This document shows positions 44,269-52,454 of a stretch of 64,000 nt of DNA, in pieces. Position numbers and translations under genes: made by a program. The DNA is from CAVTWH01 sp963850915 (GTDB lineage Bacteria; Actinomycetota; Actinomycetes; Mycobacteriales; Micromonosporaceae): the NCBI GenBank assembly GCA_963850915.1, contig CAWKND010000004.1, forward strand, positions 124,001 through 188,000, written 5' to 3'. The notes beneath the pieces are model-generated. The model saw only the letters and a list, made by a program, of their open reading frames with translations, did not search any database and was not told where the DNA came from. Position 1 is the first letter of the stretch, and every line of letters starts with the position of its first letter.

Positions 44269-45264
44269 GTGCCGGGCCGGATCATCCTGCTGGTCACCTC
44301 GCCACGGCTGCCCGCCGGCCTGCTCACGGCCGCCGCCTGGGACGTGCTGCGGGGGTACCCGGTGTTCGCCGGCCAGCCCGCCCCGGCACTCACCGCCCAG
44401 GGCATCGAGGTCACCGTGCTCGCCGCCGAACACGCCGTTGACGACCTGCTCGCCGCCGGCAGCTGTGTCTGGCTGGCCGGGCCGGAGGGGGACGAGGCGC
44501 TGGCCCGCGAGCTGGGGCTGCGGCTGGCCCGCCAGCCGGGCCTCGCTGAACTGGAGCTGATGTACGGCTCGTGGGATCCACCCGGCGCCCGCCTGCTCGA
44601 CACGGTGACCGTGATGGACCGGCTCTCCTCGCCCGGCGGTGATCCGTGGAAGCGCGCGCAGACGCACGAGAGCCTGGCGCACTTCCTGCTGGAGGAGGCG
44701 TACGAGGCGTACGACGCGATCGTGGCCGGCGACTCGGACGCGGTACGCGAGGAGCTGGGCGACGTACTGCTGCAGGTGGTACTGCACGCGCGGCTCGCCG
44801 AGAACCTGCCCGAGGACGCGGCGTGGAGCATCGACGACCTGGCCGGTGAGCTGGTCGACAAGTTGGTCCGGCGCAACCCGCACGTCTTCGGCCCGTTCGC
44901 CGAAGGCCAGCAGCCGACCCAGGACATCGACGAGATCATCACGCAGTGGGAGCGGATCAAGAAGGCGGAGAAGCGGCGCGACTCGGCGCTGGCGGGCATC
45001 GCCTGGACGCAGCCGGCCCTCGCGCTGGCCACGAAGGTACTGTCCCGGGCCGGTCGAGCCGGCGTGGCTGCCGACCTGCCGACCGGCGACGGCCTCGGTG
45101 AGCGCCTGCTGCGCCTGGTGGCCGCCGATCTGTCCCGCACCGAGTCTGTCGCCACCGGGCCGGAGGATGCCGAGGGCGCGCTGCGTACCACCACCCTGGC
45201 GTACGCCGAGGCGGTACGCGCCCGCGAAGCCGCGCTTCGCCACGCCCCTGCGGATGGGGCGTAG
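44269..45264 (+). CDS. mazG: Nucleoside triphosphate pyrophosphohydrolase MazG
   Basis: 331 residues. Hydrolyses (d)NTPs to monophosphates and pyrophosphate, cleansing the pool. The central MazG fold starts RLSSPGGDPWKRAQTHESLAHFLLEEAYEAYDAI and continues AVREELGDVLLQVVLHARLAE; the metal-binding Glu/Asp residues (EExxE...ExxD) are all there. The N-terminal 105 residues are a variable domain typical of mycobacterial-type MazG. Only one MazG domain is complete; the C-terminal part (LALATKVLSRAGRAGVAADLP) is the shortened second unit. GTG start at 44269, six bases after the lipoprotein stop. Confidence 0.95.
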   Translation: MPGRIILLVTSPRLPAGLLTAAAWDVLRGYPVFAGQPAPALTAQGIEVTVLAAEHAVDDLLAAGSCVWLAGPEGDEALARELGLRLARQPGLAELELMYGSWDPPGARLLDTVTVMDRLSSPGGDPWKRAQTHESLAHFLLEEAYEAYDAIVAGDSDAVREELGDVLLQVVLHARLAENLPEDAAWSIDDLAGELVDKLVRRNPHVFGPFAEGQQPTQDIDEIITQWERIKKAEKRRDSALAGIAWTQPALALATKVLSRAGRAGVAADLPTGDGLGERLLRLVAADLSRTESVATGPEDAEGALRTTTLAYAEAVRAREAALRHAPADGA

Positions 45265-45305
45265 GCAGGGTTCGCCAAGGGTGGGTGCACGGCGGAACAG
45301 GCCGG

Positions 45306-45311
45306 TAGGTT
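45306..45311 (+). promoter_or_regulatory. -10 box TAGGTT of the DUF885 gene
   Basis: TAGGTT ends 7 nt before the ATG at 45319 with no ribosome site between; leaderless start inferred. Confidence 0.55.
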
Positions 45312-45318
45312 GATCGTC

Positions 45319-46938
45319 ATGCCCGAGGAGTTCCCGGCGATCGCCGAGCGCATCGTGGATGCGCTGCTGGCCGCCAGTCCCGCGATGGCCTCGTTCGCTG
45401 GCGACCACCGCTTCGATCACCAGCTGCCCGACCTGTCCGAGGACGGGGTGGCCCGCGACGCGGCCATGCTCCGGGACGCCTCCGACGCGCTGGCCCAGGT
45501 CGACGACCTGGCACTGGACGAGGCCGAGCGGGTGGACCACGCGGTACTCACGGCGCTGGTGGACCGGTCGCTGTTCGAGTTGACCGAGGTACGCGAGCAG
45601 GAGTGGAACCCGTTGGTACACAACCCCGGCGAGCTGCTCTACCCGCTGCTCACCAGGGCCAGCCGGCCGGCTGACGAGCGGCTGGCGAGCCTCGCCGGGC
45701 GGCTGTCGCAGATCCCGGACGCGCTGGCCACCGCGCGCGCGACGCTCTCCGGGTGCCCGCGAATCCACCTGGAGACCGCGGCGGGTCAGTTCGGGGGTAC
45801 CGCCGAATTGATCACCGGAGAGCTGGCCGGCCTGATCGCCCAGGCCCCGGCGGCCGGCCCCCGGGCCATCGCCGCGGCCGACCAGGCGGTGGCCGCGCTC
45901 GGCGAGTTCCAGGACTGGCTGCGCGAGCGGCTGGCCGAGCCCGGCGAGGGGCGCGACCCGCGGCTCGGGCGCAAGCTCTGGGAGGCCCGGCTCTGGCACA
46001 CCCTGGACACCGAACTCACCGCCGCGCAGGTGCTGGAGCAGGCCCAGGCAAACCTGGAGCGGGTGACCGGCGAGCTGCGCGCCGCCGCCGCCGAGCTGAT
46101 CGGTGGTCCGGCCGACGACGCCACGGTACGGCGTGCGCTCGATCAACTGGGTGACGAGCACCCGACCAACGAGACCATCGTCGGACTCGCGCAGGGCACC
46201 TTCACCGAGGCCACCGAGTTCGTCCGGGCGCACCAGCTGGCCACTCTGATCGACGACCCGTGCGTGATCCAGGAGATGCCGGAGTTCGCCCGGGGAGTCG
46301 CCGTCGCGTACTGCGACCCACCCGGCCCGCTGGAGAGCACTGCGCTGCCGACCTTCTACTGCATCTCGCCGACTCCGGCGGACTGGTCGGCGGAGCGGGT
46401 CGACTCGTTCTACCGCGAGTACAACAACCACATGCTGCGTAACCTCACCGTCCACGAGGCGATGCCGGGGCACTTCCTGCAGCTCGCGCACTCCCGGCGG
46501 TACCGGGGCAGCACCCGGGTACGCGCACTCGGCTTCTCCGGCCCGATGGTGGAGGGCTGGGCGGTTTACGCCGAGGAGATGATGGTCGAGGCCGGCTTCG
46601 GTGGCCTGCCGATCCGCCTGCAGCAGCTGAAGATGCAGCTGCGTATGTCGCTCAACGCGATCCTCGACCAGCTGGTGCACTGCGCCGGCCTGACCGAGGA
46701 GGAGGCGATGACGATGATGCGGGACCGCGGCTTCCAGGAGGAGGGCGAGGCGGCCGGCAAGTGGCGGCGCGCGCTACTCACCTCGACCCAGCTCTCCACC
46801 TACTTCGTCGGGTACCTGGAGATGTCCGCTCTCGGCCGGGCGCGCCCGGCTGGCGTATCCGCGCTGGAGTGGCACGACCGGATGCTCTCGTACGGCTCCC
46901 CGCCGCCCCGCCACATCCGGTCCCTGCTGGGCCTGTAG
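45319..46938 (+). CDS. DUF885 family metallopeptidase-like protein
   Basis: 539 residues, cytosolic, mostly helical. Zinc-site motif VHEAMPGHFLQLAH near residue 380 (HExxPGH, the DUF885 variant of the HExxH site) and a downstream EGWAVYAEEMM, whose Glu is the third ligand, plus LRMSLNAILDQLVHC. Homologues are carboxypeptidase-like; the physiological peptide is unknown. ATG 45319 is used rather than an in-frame TTG at 45310, because the TAGGTT box overlaps the latter. Confidence 0.88.
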   Translation: MPEEFPAIAERIVDALLAASPAMASFAGDHRFDHQLPDLSEDGVARDAAMLRDASDALAQVDDLALDEAERVDHAVLTALVDRSLFELTEVREQEWNPLVHNPGELLYPLLTRASRPADERLASLAGRLSQIPDALATARATLSGCPRIHLETAAGQFGGTAELITGELAGLIAQAPAAGPRAIAAADQAVAALGEFQDWLRERLAEPGEGRDPRLGRKLWEARLWHTLDTELTAAQVLEQAQANLERVTGELRAAAAELIGGPADDATVRRALDQLGDEHPTNETIVGLAQGTFTEATEFVRAHQLATLIDDPCVIQEMPEFARGVAVAYCDPPGPLESTALPTFYCISPTPADWSAERVDSFYREYNNHMLRNLTVHEAMPGHFLQLAHSRRYRGSTRVRALGFSGPMVEGWAVYAEEMMVEAGFGGLPIRLQQLKMQLRMSLNAILDQLVHCAGLTEEEAMTMMRDRGFQEEGEAAGKWRRALLTSTQLSTYFVGYLEMSALGRARPAGVSALEWHDRMLSYGSPPPRHIRSLLGL

Positions 46939-46947
46939 CCGCATCGG

Positions 46948-46979
46948 TAGCCGGCGGACCCGCCTGGTCCGGTCGGCTA
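46948..46979. terminator. Bidirectional terminator-like hairpin
   Basis: Arms 46948-46960 and 46966-46979 (TAGCCGGCGGACC with GGTCCGGTCGGCTA, one bulge) lie between the DUF885 stop and the end of the convergent small membrane protein; the right arm includes the latter's TAG stop. Confidence 0.5.
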
Positions 46980-47090
46980 ACGCGCGTCCTCGCCGTGGTG
47001 GCGGTTACTGCCCACCCCGGCCAGCCGGGCCGCGCCGAGCGCGGCGCAGATGAGCAGTGTCCAGATCGCGAGTGCCTCGATGATCGCCAT
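46977..47090 (-). CDS. Small single-span membrane protein (37 residues)
   Basis: Starts MAIIEALAIWTLLICAALGAA, a single hydrophobic helix, and ends in a polar tail with SNRHHGEDAR. Not recognised. Codon third positions are GC-rich and the start is preceded by GGACGG about 11 nt upstream, a weak ribosome site. The helix-plus-charged-tail form recalls KdpF-like accessory peptides, but no transporter gene is adjacent. The 160 bp upstream are less GC-rich than average and may hold its promoter. Confidence 0.45.
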   Translation of the reverse strand: MAIIEALAIWTLLICAALGAARLAGVGSNRHHGEDAR

Positions 47091-47250
47091 GGTTGCATCC
47101 GTCCTGGAGGGTGGTTCGACCACTCCTGAGTTCCCGATTCGGCCGCCATGCAAACCGGTGAACCCCAGATGGGCCTGTTCAGCGCCGTGCGCCGATTTAC
47201 AGGCTTCGATGGGGACGGGATCTTCCGTCACCCGGAAGACGTGAGCGCAG

Positions 47251-48021
47251 TCAGCTCGCGGTCGGGCTGGGGGTCAGCGGTGGAGCGCTCGCCGTCGTAC
47301 TCGTACTCGGCGAAGGGCTGGCCGTGGGGATGGGGGTACCGGTGACCTTCGCTCCCGTGGGGATGGTGAAGGCGTCGTCGGCGACCGTGGTCAGGTACTG
47401 GGTGAGCCTGATGTCGATCTGTTCGCCGTTGACCGTGCCGGAGAAGCTGGCCAGCAGGCCGGCGGAGGTGATGCAGGCGGAGAACTCGGCGGCCGGGGCG
47501 TTGTCGATGCCGCTCACCTCAACGCAGGTGGCGTACTCGCCGGCGACCGTGGTGTCGTGCTGCTGGATGCTCGCGTCGCTGTCCAGGGCCGCCGCGCCGA
47601 GCAGGCCGACGACCACCGTGGGGGCGACCAGTCCGCGCTGGGCGATCTTGGCGAGCAGCGCGTCGGGTACGTCCGTGGCCGGCGACGGCGCGGGCGACAT
47701 GGCGCAGTTGGCGTTCGTGGCGGTCTGGCAGTCGGCCGTCCAGTCCGGGGTGACGATCAGTTTGCCGCCGGGGTAGCTGAACGAGTCCCGGGTCGGCTTC
47801 TGCGCCTGGGCGAGCGTGCCGGTCTGCCCGTCGTGCAACTGGTAGGTCGCCGTGTACGTCAGCGAGCCCGCCTGAGCGAGCCGGTTGGCAAGATCGTTGA
47901 CCAGGCTGGACCGGTCGACGACCCGCTGGGCATCATCCACCGCACCGCACGCGGAGACTGACAAAACGGCGCTGAGCAGGACGGCCCCGGCGAGCAGCCG
48001 GCTGACGGGGCGAGGACGCAT
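47251..48021 (-). CDS. Lipoprotein, paralogue of 50914-51732
   Basis: 256 residues. Signal with lipobox S-A-C (LLSAVLSVSACGAV). The mature domain has NDLANRLAQAGSLTYTATYQLHDGQTGTLAQ, two internal cysteine pairs (DCQTATNANC; YATCVEVSG...FSACITSAGLL) and a Pro/Ser/Thr tail. The same order of elements is found in the lipoprotein at 50914-51732, so the two are paralogues on either side of the eno-ftsB-DUF501 genes. Function unknown; the lipid-anchored beta-rich shape resembles LppX/LprG-type carriers only in outline. Divergent from eno. Confidence 0.8.
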   Translation of the reverse strand: MRPRPVSRLLAGAVLLSAVLSVSACGAVDDAQRVVDRSSLVNDLANRLAQAGSLTYTATYQLHDGQTGTLAQAQKPTRDSFSYPGGKLIVTPDWTADCQTATNANCAMSPAPSPATDVPDALLAKIAQRGLVAPTVVVGLLGAAALDSDASIQQHDTTVAGEYATCVEVSGIDNAPAAEFSACITSAGLLASFSGTVNGEQIDIRLTQYLTTVADDAFTIPTGAKVTGTPIPTASPSPSTSTTASAPPLTPSPTAS

Positions 48022-48095
48022 GGCACCTACCCTGGCTCGCGGCGCCGGCTGGGGCAAGTTGGTAGTGGTGATTGTCCGGTTCTGGAGCCGGTGTG

Positions 48096-48122
48096 TTGAC
48101 CATCTTGTGACCTCGCTACGCT
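48096..48122 (+). promoter_or_regulatory. Candidate eno promoter
   Basis: TTGACC (48096-48101) and TACGCT (48117-48122) with a 15-bp spacer, somewhat short, about 115 nt upstream of the eno start. Confidence 0.35.
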
Positions 48123-48237
48123 CCCACCGACGAGAATTCCCGAGTAGGGGCAGCCGCAGCGGCGCGGCCGTGGCGTACCCGCCGAGTGCTGGGCGCGCCG
48201 GTATGAAGTTCGCGTGATCGACAGGAGCGGAACCACA

Positions 48238-49521
48238 GTGGCCACTATCGAAGCAATCGTCGCGCGGGAGATTCTGGACTCGCGGGGCAACCCAACGATC
48301 GAGGTCGAGGTCGGGCTGGACGACAGTACGATCGCCCGCGCGGCGGTCCCGTCCGGCGCCTCCACCGGCGCCTTCGAAGCGATCGAGCTGCGGGACGGTG
48401 ACAAGAACCGCTACTCCGGCAAGGGCGTGGAGAAGGCGGTCAGCAACGTCGAGGAGATCATCTACCCCGAGCTGGTCGGGTACGAAGCCGCTGACCAGCG
48501 CGCCGTCGACCAGAAGATGCTGGACCTGGACGGCACCCCGGACAAGTCCAACCTGGGCGCGAACGCCATCCTCGGCGTCTCGCTCGCGGTGGCGAAGGCC
48601 GCGGCCGACTCGGCGGGCCTGTCCCTGTTCCGCTACGTCGGTGGCCCGAACGCCCACGTGCTGCCGGTACCGATGCTCAACATCATGAACGGTGGCGCGC
48701 ACGCCGACTCCAATGTGGACATCCAGGAGTTCATGATCGCCCCGATCGGCGCCCCCAGCTTCAAGGAGGCACTGCGCTCCGGCGTGGAGGTCTACCACGC
48801 GCTGAAGGCGGTGCTGAAGAAGAAGGGGTACTCGACCGGCCTGGGTGACGAGGGCGGCTTCGCCCCGAGCCTGCCGGCCAATGCCGCCGCACTGGACCTG
48901 ATCGCTGAGGCCATCGCGGCCGCCGGGTACGAGCTGGGCAAGGACGTCTGCCTCGCGCTCGACGTCGCGGCGACCGAGTTCTACAAGGACGGTGGGTACC
49001 TCTTCGAGGGCGTCAGCAAGCCGTCCGACGAGATGATCGCCTACTACGCCAAGCTGGTCGAGACCTACCCGATCATCTCCATCGAGGACCCGCTCTCCGA
49101 GGAGGACTGGGCCGGTTGGGGTGCGATGACCGCGCAGCTCGGTGACAAGATCCAGATTGTCGGCGACGACCTGTTCGTCACCAACCCGGTCCGCATCGCC
49201 CGGGGCATCGCCGAGAAGTCGGCCAACGCCGTACTCGTGAAGGTGAACCAGATCGGTTCGCTGACCGAGACGCTGGACGCGGTGGATCTGGCGCACCGCA
49301 ACGGTTTCAAGACGATGATGAGCCACCGCTCGGGGGAGACCGAGGACGTCACCATCGCCGACCTGGCGGTGGCCGTGGGCTCCGGCCAGATCAAGACCGG
49401 CGCGCCGGCCCGCTCCGAGCGGGTGGCGAAGTTCAACCAGCTGCTGCGCATCGAAGACGAGCTGGGCGACGCGGCGCGGTACGCCGGTACCAGCGCGTTC
49501 CCGCGGTACCGTCAGGGCTGA
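48238..49521 (+). CDS. eno: Enolase
   Basis: Converts 2-phosphoglycerate to phosphoenolpyruvate in glycolysis. 427 residues. All signature blocks are present: AREILDSRGNPTIEVEV at the N-terminus, SGASTGAFEAIELRDGD, MNGGAHADSNVDIQEFMI, GDEGGFAPSL (catalytic Glu), SIEDPLSEEDW (metal ligands), the catalytic Lys in VLVKVNQIGSLTET and MSHRSGETEDVTIADLAV. GTG 48238 with GGAG 10 nt upstream. Followed by ftsB, DUF501 and, further on, ppx, the standard actinobacterial order. Confidence 0.98.
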   Translation: MATIEAIVAREILDSRGNPTIEVEVGLDDSTIARAAVPSGASTGAFEAIELRDGDKNRYSGKGVEKAVSNVEEIIYPELVGYEAADQRAVDQKMLDLDGTPDKSNLGANAILGVSLAVAKAAADSAGLSLFRYVGGPNAHVLPVPMLNIMNGGAHADSNVDIQEFMIAPIGAPSFKEALRSGVEVYHALKAVLKKKGYSTGLGDEGGFAPSLPANAAALDLIAEAIAAAGYELGKDVCLALDVAATEFYKDGGYLFEGVSKPSDEMIAYYAKLVETYPIISIEDPLSEEDWAGWGAMTAQLGDKIQIVGDDLFVTNPVRIARGIAEKSANAVLVKVNQIGSLTETLDAVDLAHRNGFKTMMSHRSGETEDVTIADLAVAVGSGQIKTGAPARSERVAKFNQLLRIEDELGDAARYAGTSAFPRYRQG

Positions 49522-49588
49522 TCTTTACCCGCACCGGGCGGTGGGAGTCCTCTTCCATCGCCCGGCGCGTACGGCCCGGGGAGGCGGA

Positions 49589-50311
49589 GTGGCTGGACAG
49601 CAGCGGCGCGGCGGCCCGCGCCCGGGTGGCGCCGGTGGCCGGCTCGGTACTGCCCGCTCGGGTGGCGCGTCGACCGGCCGGGTCGGCAACGACAGCGCCA
49701 GCCAGCCCCGCTCGGCCCGGCTCGGCGCGCCCCGCACCGGAGGCGCGCGAACGGGGAACCCGCGTACCGGCAATCAATCCACCGGCAATCCGCGCAGCGG
49801 CGATCCACGCACCGGCAATGCCCGGACCGGGACAGCCCGGCCGACCAGGGGCGCATCCGGCCGCCCGGTCGCCCGTCCGGCGGTTGCCCGCCGCTCGGCC
49901 GGCTCCACCCAGCGGGTCCGCGCGGCCCGCCCGCACCGGTTCACCGGCCGGGCCACCGTCCTGGTGCTGGTACTCGGGGCACTGCTGCTGGCCTACGCCT
50001 ATCCGGTACGCATCTACCTCAACCAGCAGGCCGAGATCGCCGCGCTCCAGGAGCACCAGCGCGAGCAGACCGCGCACATCGCCGATCTGCAGGTCCAGTC
50101 GGACAAGTGGAACGACCCGGCCTACATCAAGGCACAGGCCCGCAGCCGGCTGCTGATGGGCGAGCCGGGCGAGACGATCTACGCGGTGGTTGACGGGGGT
50201 GCCCCGGCCAGCTCCGATCCGGACGCCGGCAAGGTCAAGGACACCGGGCCGTGGTACGAGCAGCTGTGGTCCAGCGTCAAGGCGGCCGACCAGCCCAAAC
50301 AGACCAAGTGA
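49589..50311 (+). CDS. ftsB: Septum formation initiator protein FtsB/DivIC
   Basis: 240 residues. A cytoplasmic N-terminus of about 125 residues is Gly/Arg/Thr-rich with TGNPRTGN-type repeats; one membrane helix (ATVLVLVLGALLLAYAYPV) follows, then a coiled coil (LNQQAEIAALQEHQREQTAHIADLQVQ) and the conserved KWNDPAYIKAQARSRLLMGEPGE box of the DivIC family. It links FtsL/FtsQ in the divisome. GTG 49589 has GGGGAGG 5 nt upstream; an upstream ATG (49541) lacks one. The N-terminal extension is longer than in most homologues. Confidence 0.9.
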   Translation: MAGQQRRGGPRPGGAGGRLGTARSGGASTGRVGNDSASQPRSARLGAPRTGGARTGNPRTGNQSTGNPRSGDPRTGNARTGTARPTRGASGRPVARPAVARRSAGSTQRVRAARPHRFTGRATVLVLVLGALLLAYAYPVRIYLNQQAEIAALQEHQREQTAHIADLQVQSDKWNDPAYIKAQARSRLLMGEPGETIYAVVDGGAPASSDPDAGKVKDTGPWYEQLWSSVKAADQPKQTK

Positions 50312-50339
50312 GCCAGACCAAGTGAGCCAGACCAAGTGA
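50300..50339 (+). repeat. 14-bp tandem repeat at the ftsB/DUF501 junction
   Basis: Three copies of CAGACCAAGTGAGC (last one incomplete). The first contains the ftsB stop and the last the GTG of the next gene. Removing two units would restore a GTGA stop/start overlap. Confidence 0.9.
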
Positions 50340-50875
50340 CTGTTACTCCGGAACCCGCTACGCCGACTGATCTGGCCGTGGTGGGGGAGCAGCTCGGGCG
50401 CACCCCGAGGGGTACCCGGGCGGTGGCGCACCGCTGCCCGTGCGGGCTGCCGGACGTGGTACAGACGACGCCGCGGTTGGCCGACGGTACCCCGTTCCCG
50501 ACGCTCTACTACCTCACCTGCCCGCGTGCCGTCTCGGCCTGCAGCCGGCTGGAGTCGGCCGGGCTGATGAAGGAGCAGGCGGCCCGGCTCGCCGAGGATC
50601 CCCAGCTGCAAGCGGCATACCAGCGCGCGCACCAGGACTACCTGGAGAAGCGCGAGGCGATCGGGCAGGTACCGGAGATCGCCGGTGTCTCGGCCGGCGG
50701 TATGCCCACCCGCATCAAGTGCCTGCACGTCCACCTTGGACACGCGTTGGCCGCCGGTCCCGGCGTCAACCCGTTCGGCGACGAAGTGCGCGAACTGATT
50801 GAGCCCTGGTGGACCGGCGGCCCGTGCGTTGCCGTACCTGCTGCCGTACCAGTTAGTGAAGCTGACCCTGCCTGA
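50336..50875 (+). CDS. DUF501 domain protein
   Basis: 179 residues. DUF501 is found next to eno and ppx throughout actinobacteria. Blocks seen: QLGRTPRGTRAVAHRCPCGLPDVVQT, FPTLYYLTCPRAVSACSRLESAGLMKE and IKCLHVHLGHALAAGPGVNPFGDEV; several conserved Cys and His residues could bind a metal. Role unknown. GTG 50336 starts within the tandem repeat at the junction. Confidence 0.88.
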   Translation: MTVTPEPATPTDLAVVGEQLGRTPRGTRAVAHRCPCGLPDVVQTTPRLADGTPFPTLYYLTCPRAVSACSRLESAGLMKEQAARLAEDPQLQAAYQRAHQDYLEKREAIGQVPEIAGVSAGGMPTRIKCLHVHLGHALAAGPGVNPFGDEVRELIEPWWTGGPCVAVPAAVPVSEADPA

Positions 50876-50913
50876 CCGGTCCCCGGAGCCGGTCGAACGC
50901 TGGTCGAGCGGGG

Positions 50914-51732
50914 TTAGACGGAGGGCGAGTCGCTCGGGCTCGGGTCGCCGGAGTCGTCGCTCGCCGACGGGCTGGCGTCCGGGGTGTCATCGTCGGTATC
51001 GGTCGCCGTCGGCAGCGCGCCGAGATCGGTGACGGTGGCTCCGTCCGGCACCTTGAACAGGCTGGTGTCGACCTTGTCGGAGTAGCTGGTCAGCTCGACG
51101 CCCTGCTTCGTACCGTCGCCGCCGGTACCGGTGAACCTGCTGAGGATGCCGGAGTCGGTGATGCAGACGGTGAAGTCGTGCAGCCGGTCCTTCTCCGCGG
51201 TGTCCTTCTGCGCATCCTCGAGGTTGCTCACCTTGGCGCAGGTCGACTTCTGCCCGGCGATCTTCTGCTCGCTCTTGTCCACCTTGGCGGACGGGATGAG
51301 GATCGCGGCGGTGAGTACGGTCAGCGCGAACGGCGCCGAGATGAAGCCGGAGCCGATGCCGGTGAAGAACGCGGCGTCCCCGGCGGTACCTGTGCTGCCG
51401 CCCTGGTTCGGGGTCTTCTGGCAGGTGAGCTTGCTGTCCTCGGTGTCGCAGAAGATGAAGGTGTCGGCGGTGGAGATGTAGCGCCCCGACTCGCCGACCG
51501 CGGCCGAGTTCGGTGGCTGCTGGGCAACGGTCACCTTGCTGCCGTCGTCCAGTTTGTACTCGGCCTGGTAGGTCAGCTTGTCGGCGTTCTCCAGCTTGCT
51601 GGACAGGTCGCCGAGGGTGGAGGCGTTGGCGGCCACGTTCTTCGCCGACCTGATGAATCCGCAGCCCATGCTGCCAATCACGAGCGCCGCCGCGAGCGCG
51701 CCGACGAGAAGTCTGTTCCGGGGGGAAGTCAT
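50914..51732 (-). CDS. Lipoprotein, paralogue of 47251-48021
   Basis: 272 residues. Signal with lipobox S-M-G-C (LVIGSMGCGF). Mature part: LSSKLENADKLTYQAEYKLDDGSKVTVAQ, then FIFCDTEDSKLTCQ and later STCAKVSN...FTVCITDSGILSRF, giving two likely disulphides in the same places as the paralogue. It ends in an Asp/Ser/Pro tail. Convergent with DUF501. A hydrophobic segment near residue 130 (FALTVLTAAILIP) is conserved between the two. Function unknown. Confidence 0.82.
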   Translation of the reverse strand: MTSPRNRLLVGALAAALVIGSMGCGFIRSAKNVAANASTLGDLSSKLENADKLTYQAEYKLDDGSKVTVAQQPPNSAAVGESGRYISTADTFIFCDTEDSKLTCQKTPNQGGSTGTAGDAAFFTGIGSGFISAPFALTVLTAAILIPSAKVDKSEQKIAGQKSTCAKVSNLEDAQKDTAEKDRLHDFTVCITDSGILSRFTGTGGDGTKQGVELTSYSDKVDTSLFKVPDGATVTDLGALPTATDTDDDTPDASPSASDDSGDPSPSDSPSV

Positions 51733-51875
51733 GCCCCGAATGCTGAGGGCGGCACCAGACCCGATCAAGGAAGTGTCGGTATCCGTGCAGTACAGCTGTC
51801 GTGCGGTGGACTGTCCGGGGTCGGGCGGCGCGCGGCGGGTTGGCGCGCGGTGGAGTGTGGTCCGCACGGGATGGC

Positions 51876-51881
51876 TAGGCT
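51876..51881 (+). promoter_or_regulatory. -10 box TAGGCT of the acetyltransferase operon
   Basis: TAGGCT ends 6 nt before the ATG at 51888, the same spacing as at ung; leaderless mRNA inferred. Confidence 0.6.
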
Positions 51882-51887
51882 CGTGCC

Positions 51888-52454
51888 ATGGAGGTCATGA
51901 TCCGCCGGGCCCGTACCGCCGACGCCCGTACCATCCGCCGCCTGATCGACCTCTACTCCGGTGACCGCCGGCTGCTGTCCAAGGCGACAGTCGCCATCTT
52001 CGAGTCGATCCAGGACTTCTGGGTGGCTGTCCAGCCCGGCCCCGACGGCGGCCGCGACGGCGAGCGGGTGGTCGGCTGTGGCGCGCTGCATGTGATGTGG
52101 GAGGACCTCGCCGAGGTACGCACCGTGGCGGTCGACCCGCTGCTGCGCGGGCGGCGGATCGGCCACCAGATCATGGCGGCGCTGCTGTCCACGGCGCGCG
52201 AACTGGGGGTGGCCCGGGTGTTCTGCCTGACCTTCGAGACCCGGTTCTTCGGCTCCTTCGGCTTCGTCGAGATCGACGGCGCGCCGGTCCCGCCGAAGGT
52301 CTACGACGAACTGCTGCGCTCGTACGACGAGGGCGTCGCCGAGTTCCTCGGGCTGGAGCGGGTCAAGCCGAACACGTTGGGCAACACCAGAATGCTGCTC
52401 CGCCTGAACCAGCAAGACAGCAGACAGCAAGATCAGCAAGATCAGGAGGCCTGA
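51888..52454 (+). CDS. argA: Amino-acid N-acetyltransferase (short ArgA-like GNAT)
   Basis: 188 residues. GNAT acetyl-CoA site LAEVRTVAVDPLLRGRRIGHQIM (RxxGxG-type R/Q-x-x-G-x-G/A) near residue 80, preceded by VVGCGALHVMWED and followed by VFCLTFETRFFGSFGF, a block typical of the short actinobacterial N-acetylglutamate synthases. It would make N-acetylglutamate for arginine synthesis. The Gln/Asp-rich tail is atypical. Stop TGA shares a base with the ppx ATG (TGATG), so the two are co-translated. Confidence 0.82.
   Translation: MEVMIRRARTADARTIRRLIDLYSGDRRLLSKATVAIFESIQDFWVAVQPGPDGGRDGERVVGCGALHVMWEDLAEVRTVAVDPLLRGRRIGHQIMAALLSTARELGVARVFCLTFETRFFGSFGFVEIDGAPVPPKVYDELLRSYDEGVAEFLGLERVKPNTLGNTRMLLRLNQQDSRQQDQQDQEA

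Noticed and set aside
47091..47230. Riboswitch upstream of the 37-residue membrane protein
   Set aside because: I tried to see ydaO or M-box features but found no matching conserved core.
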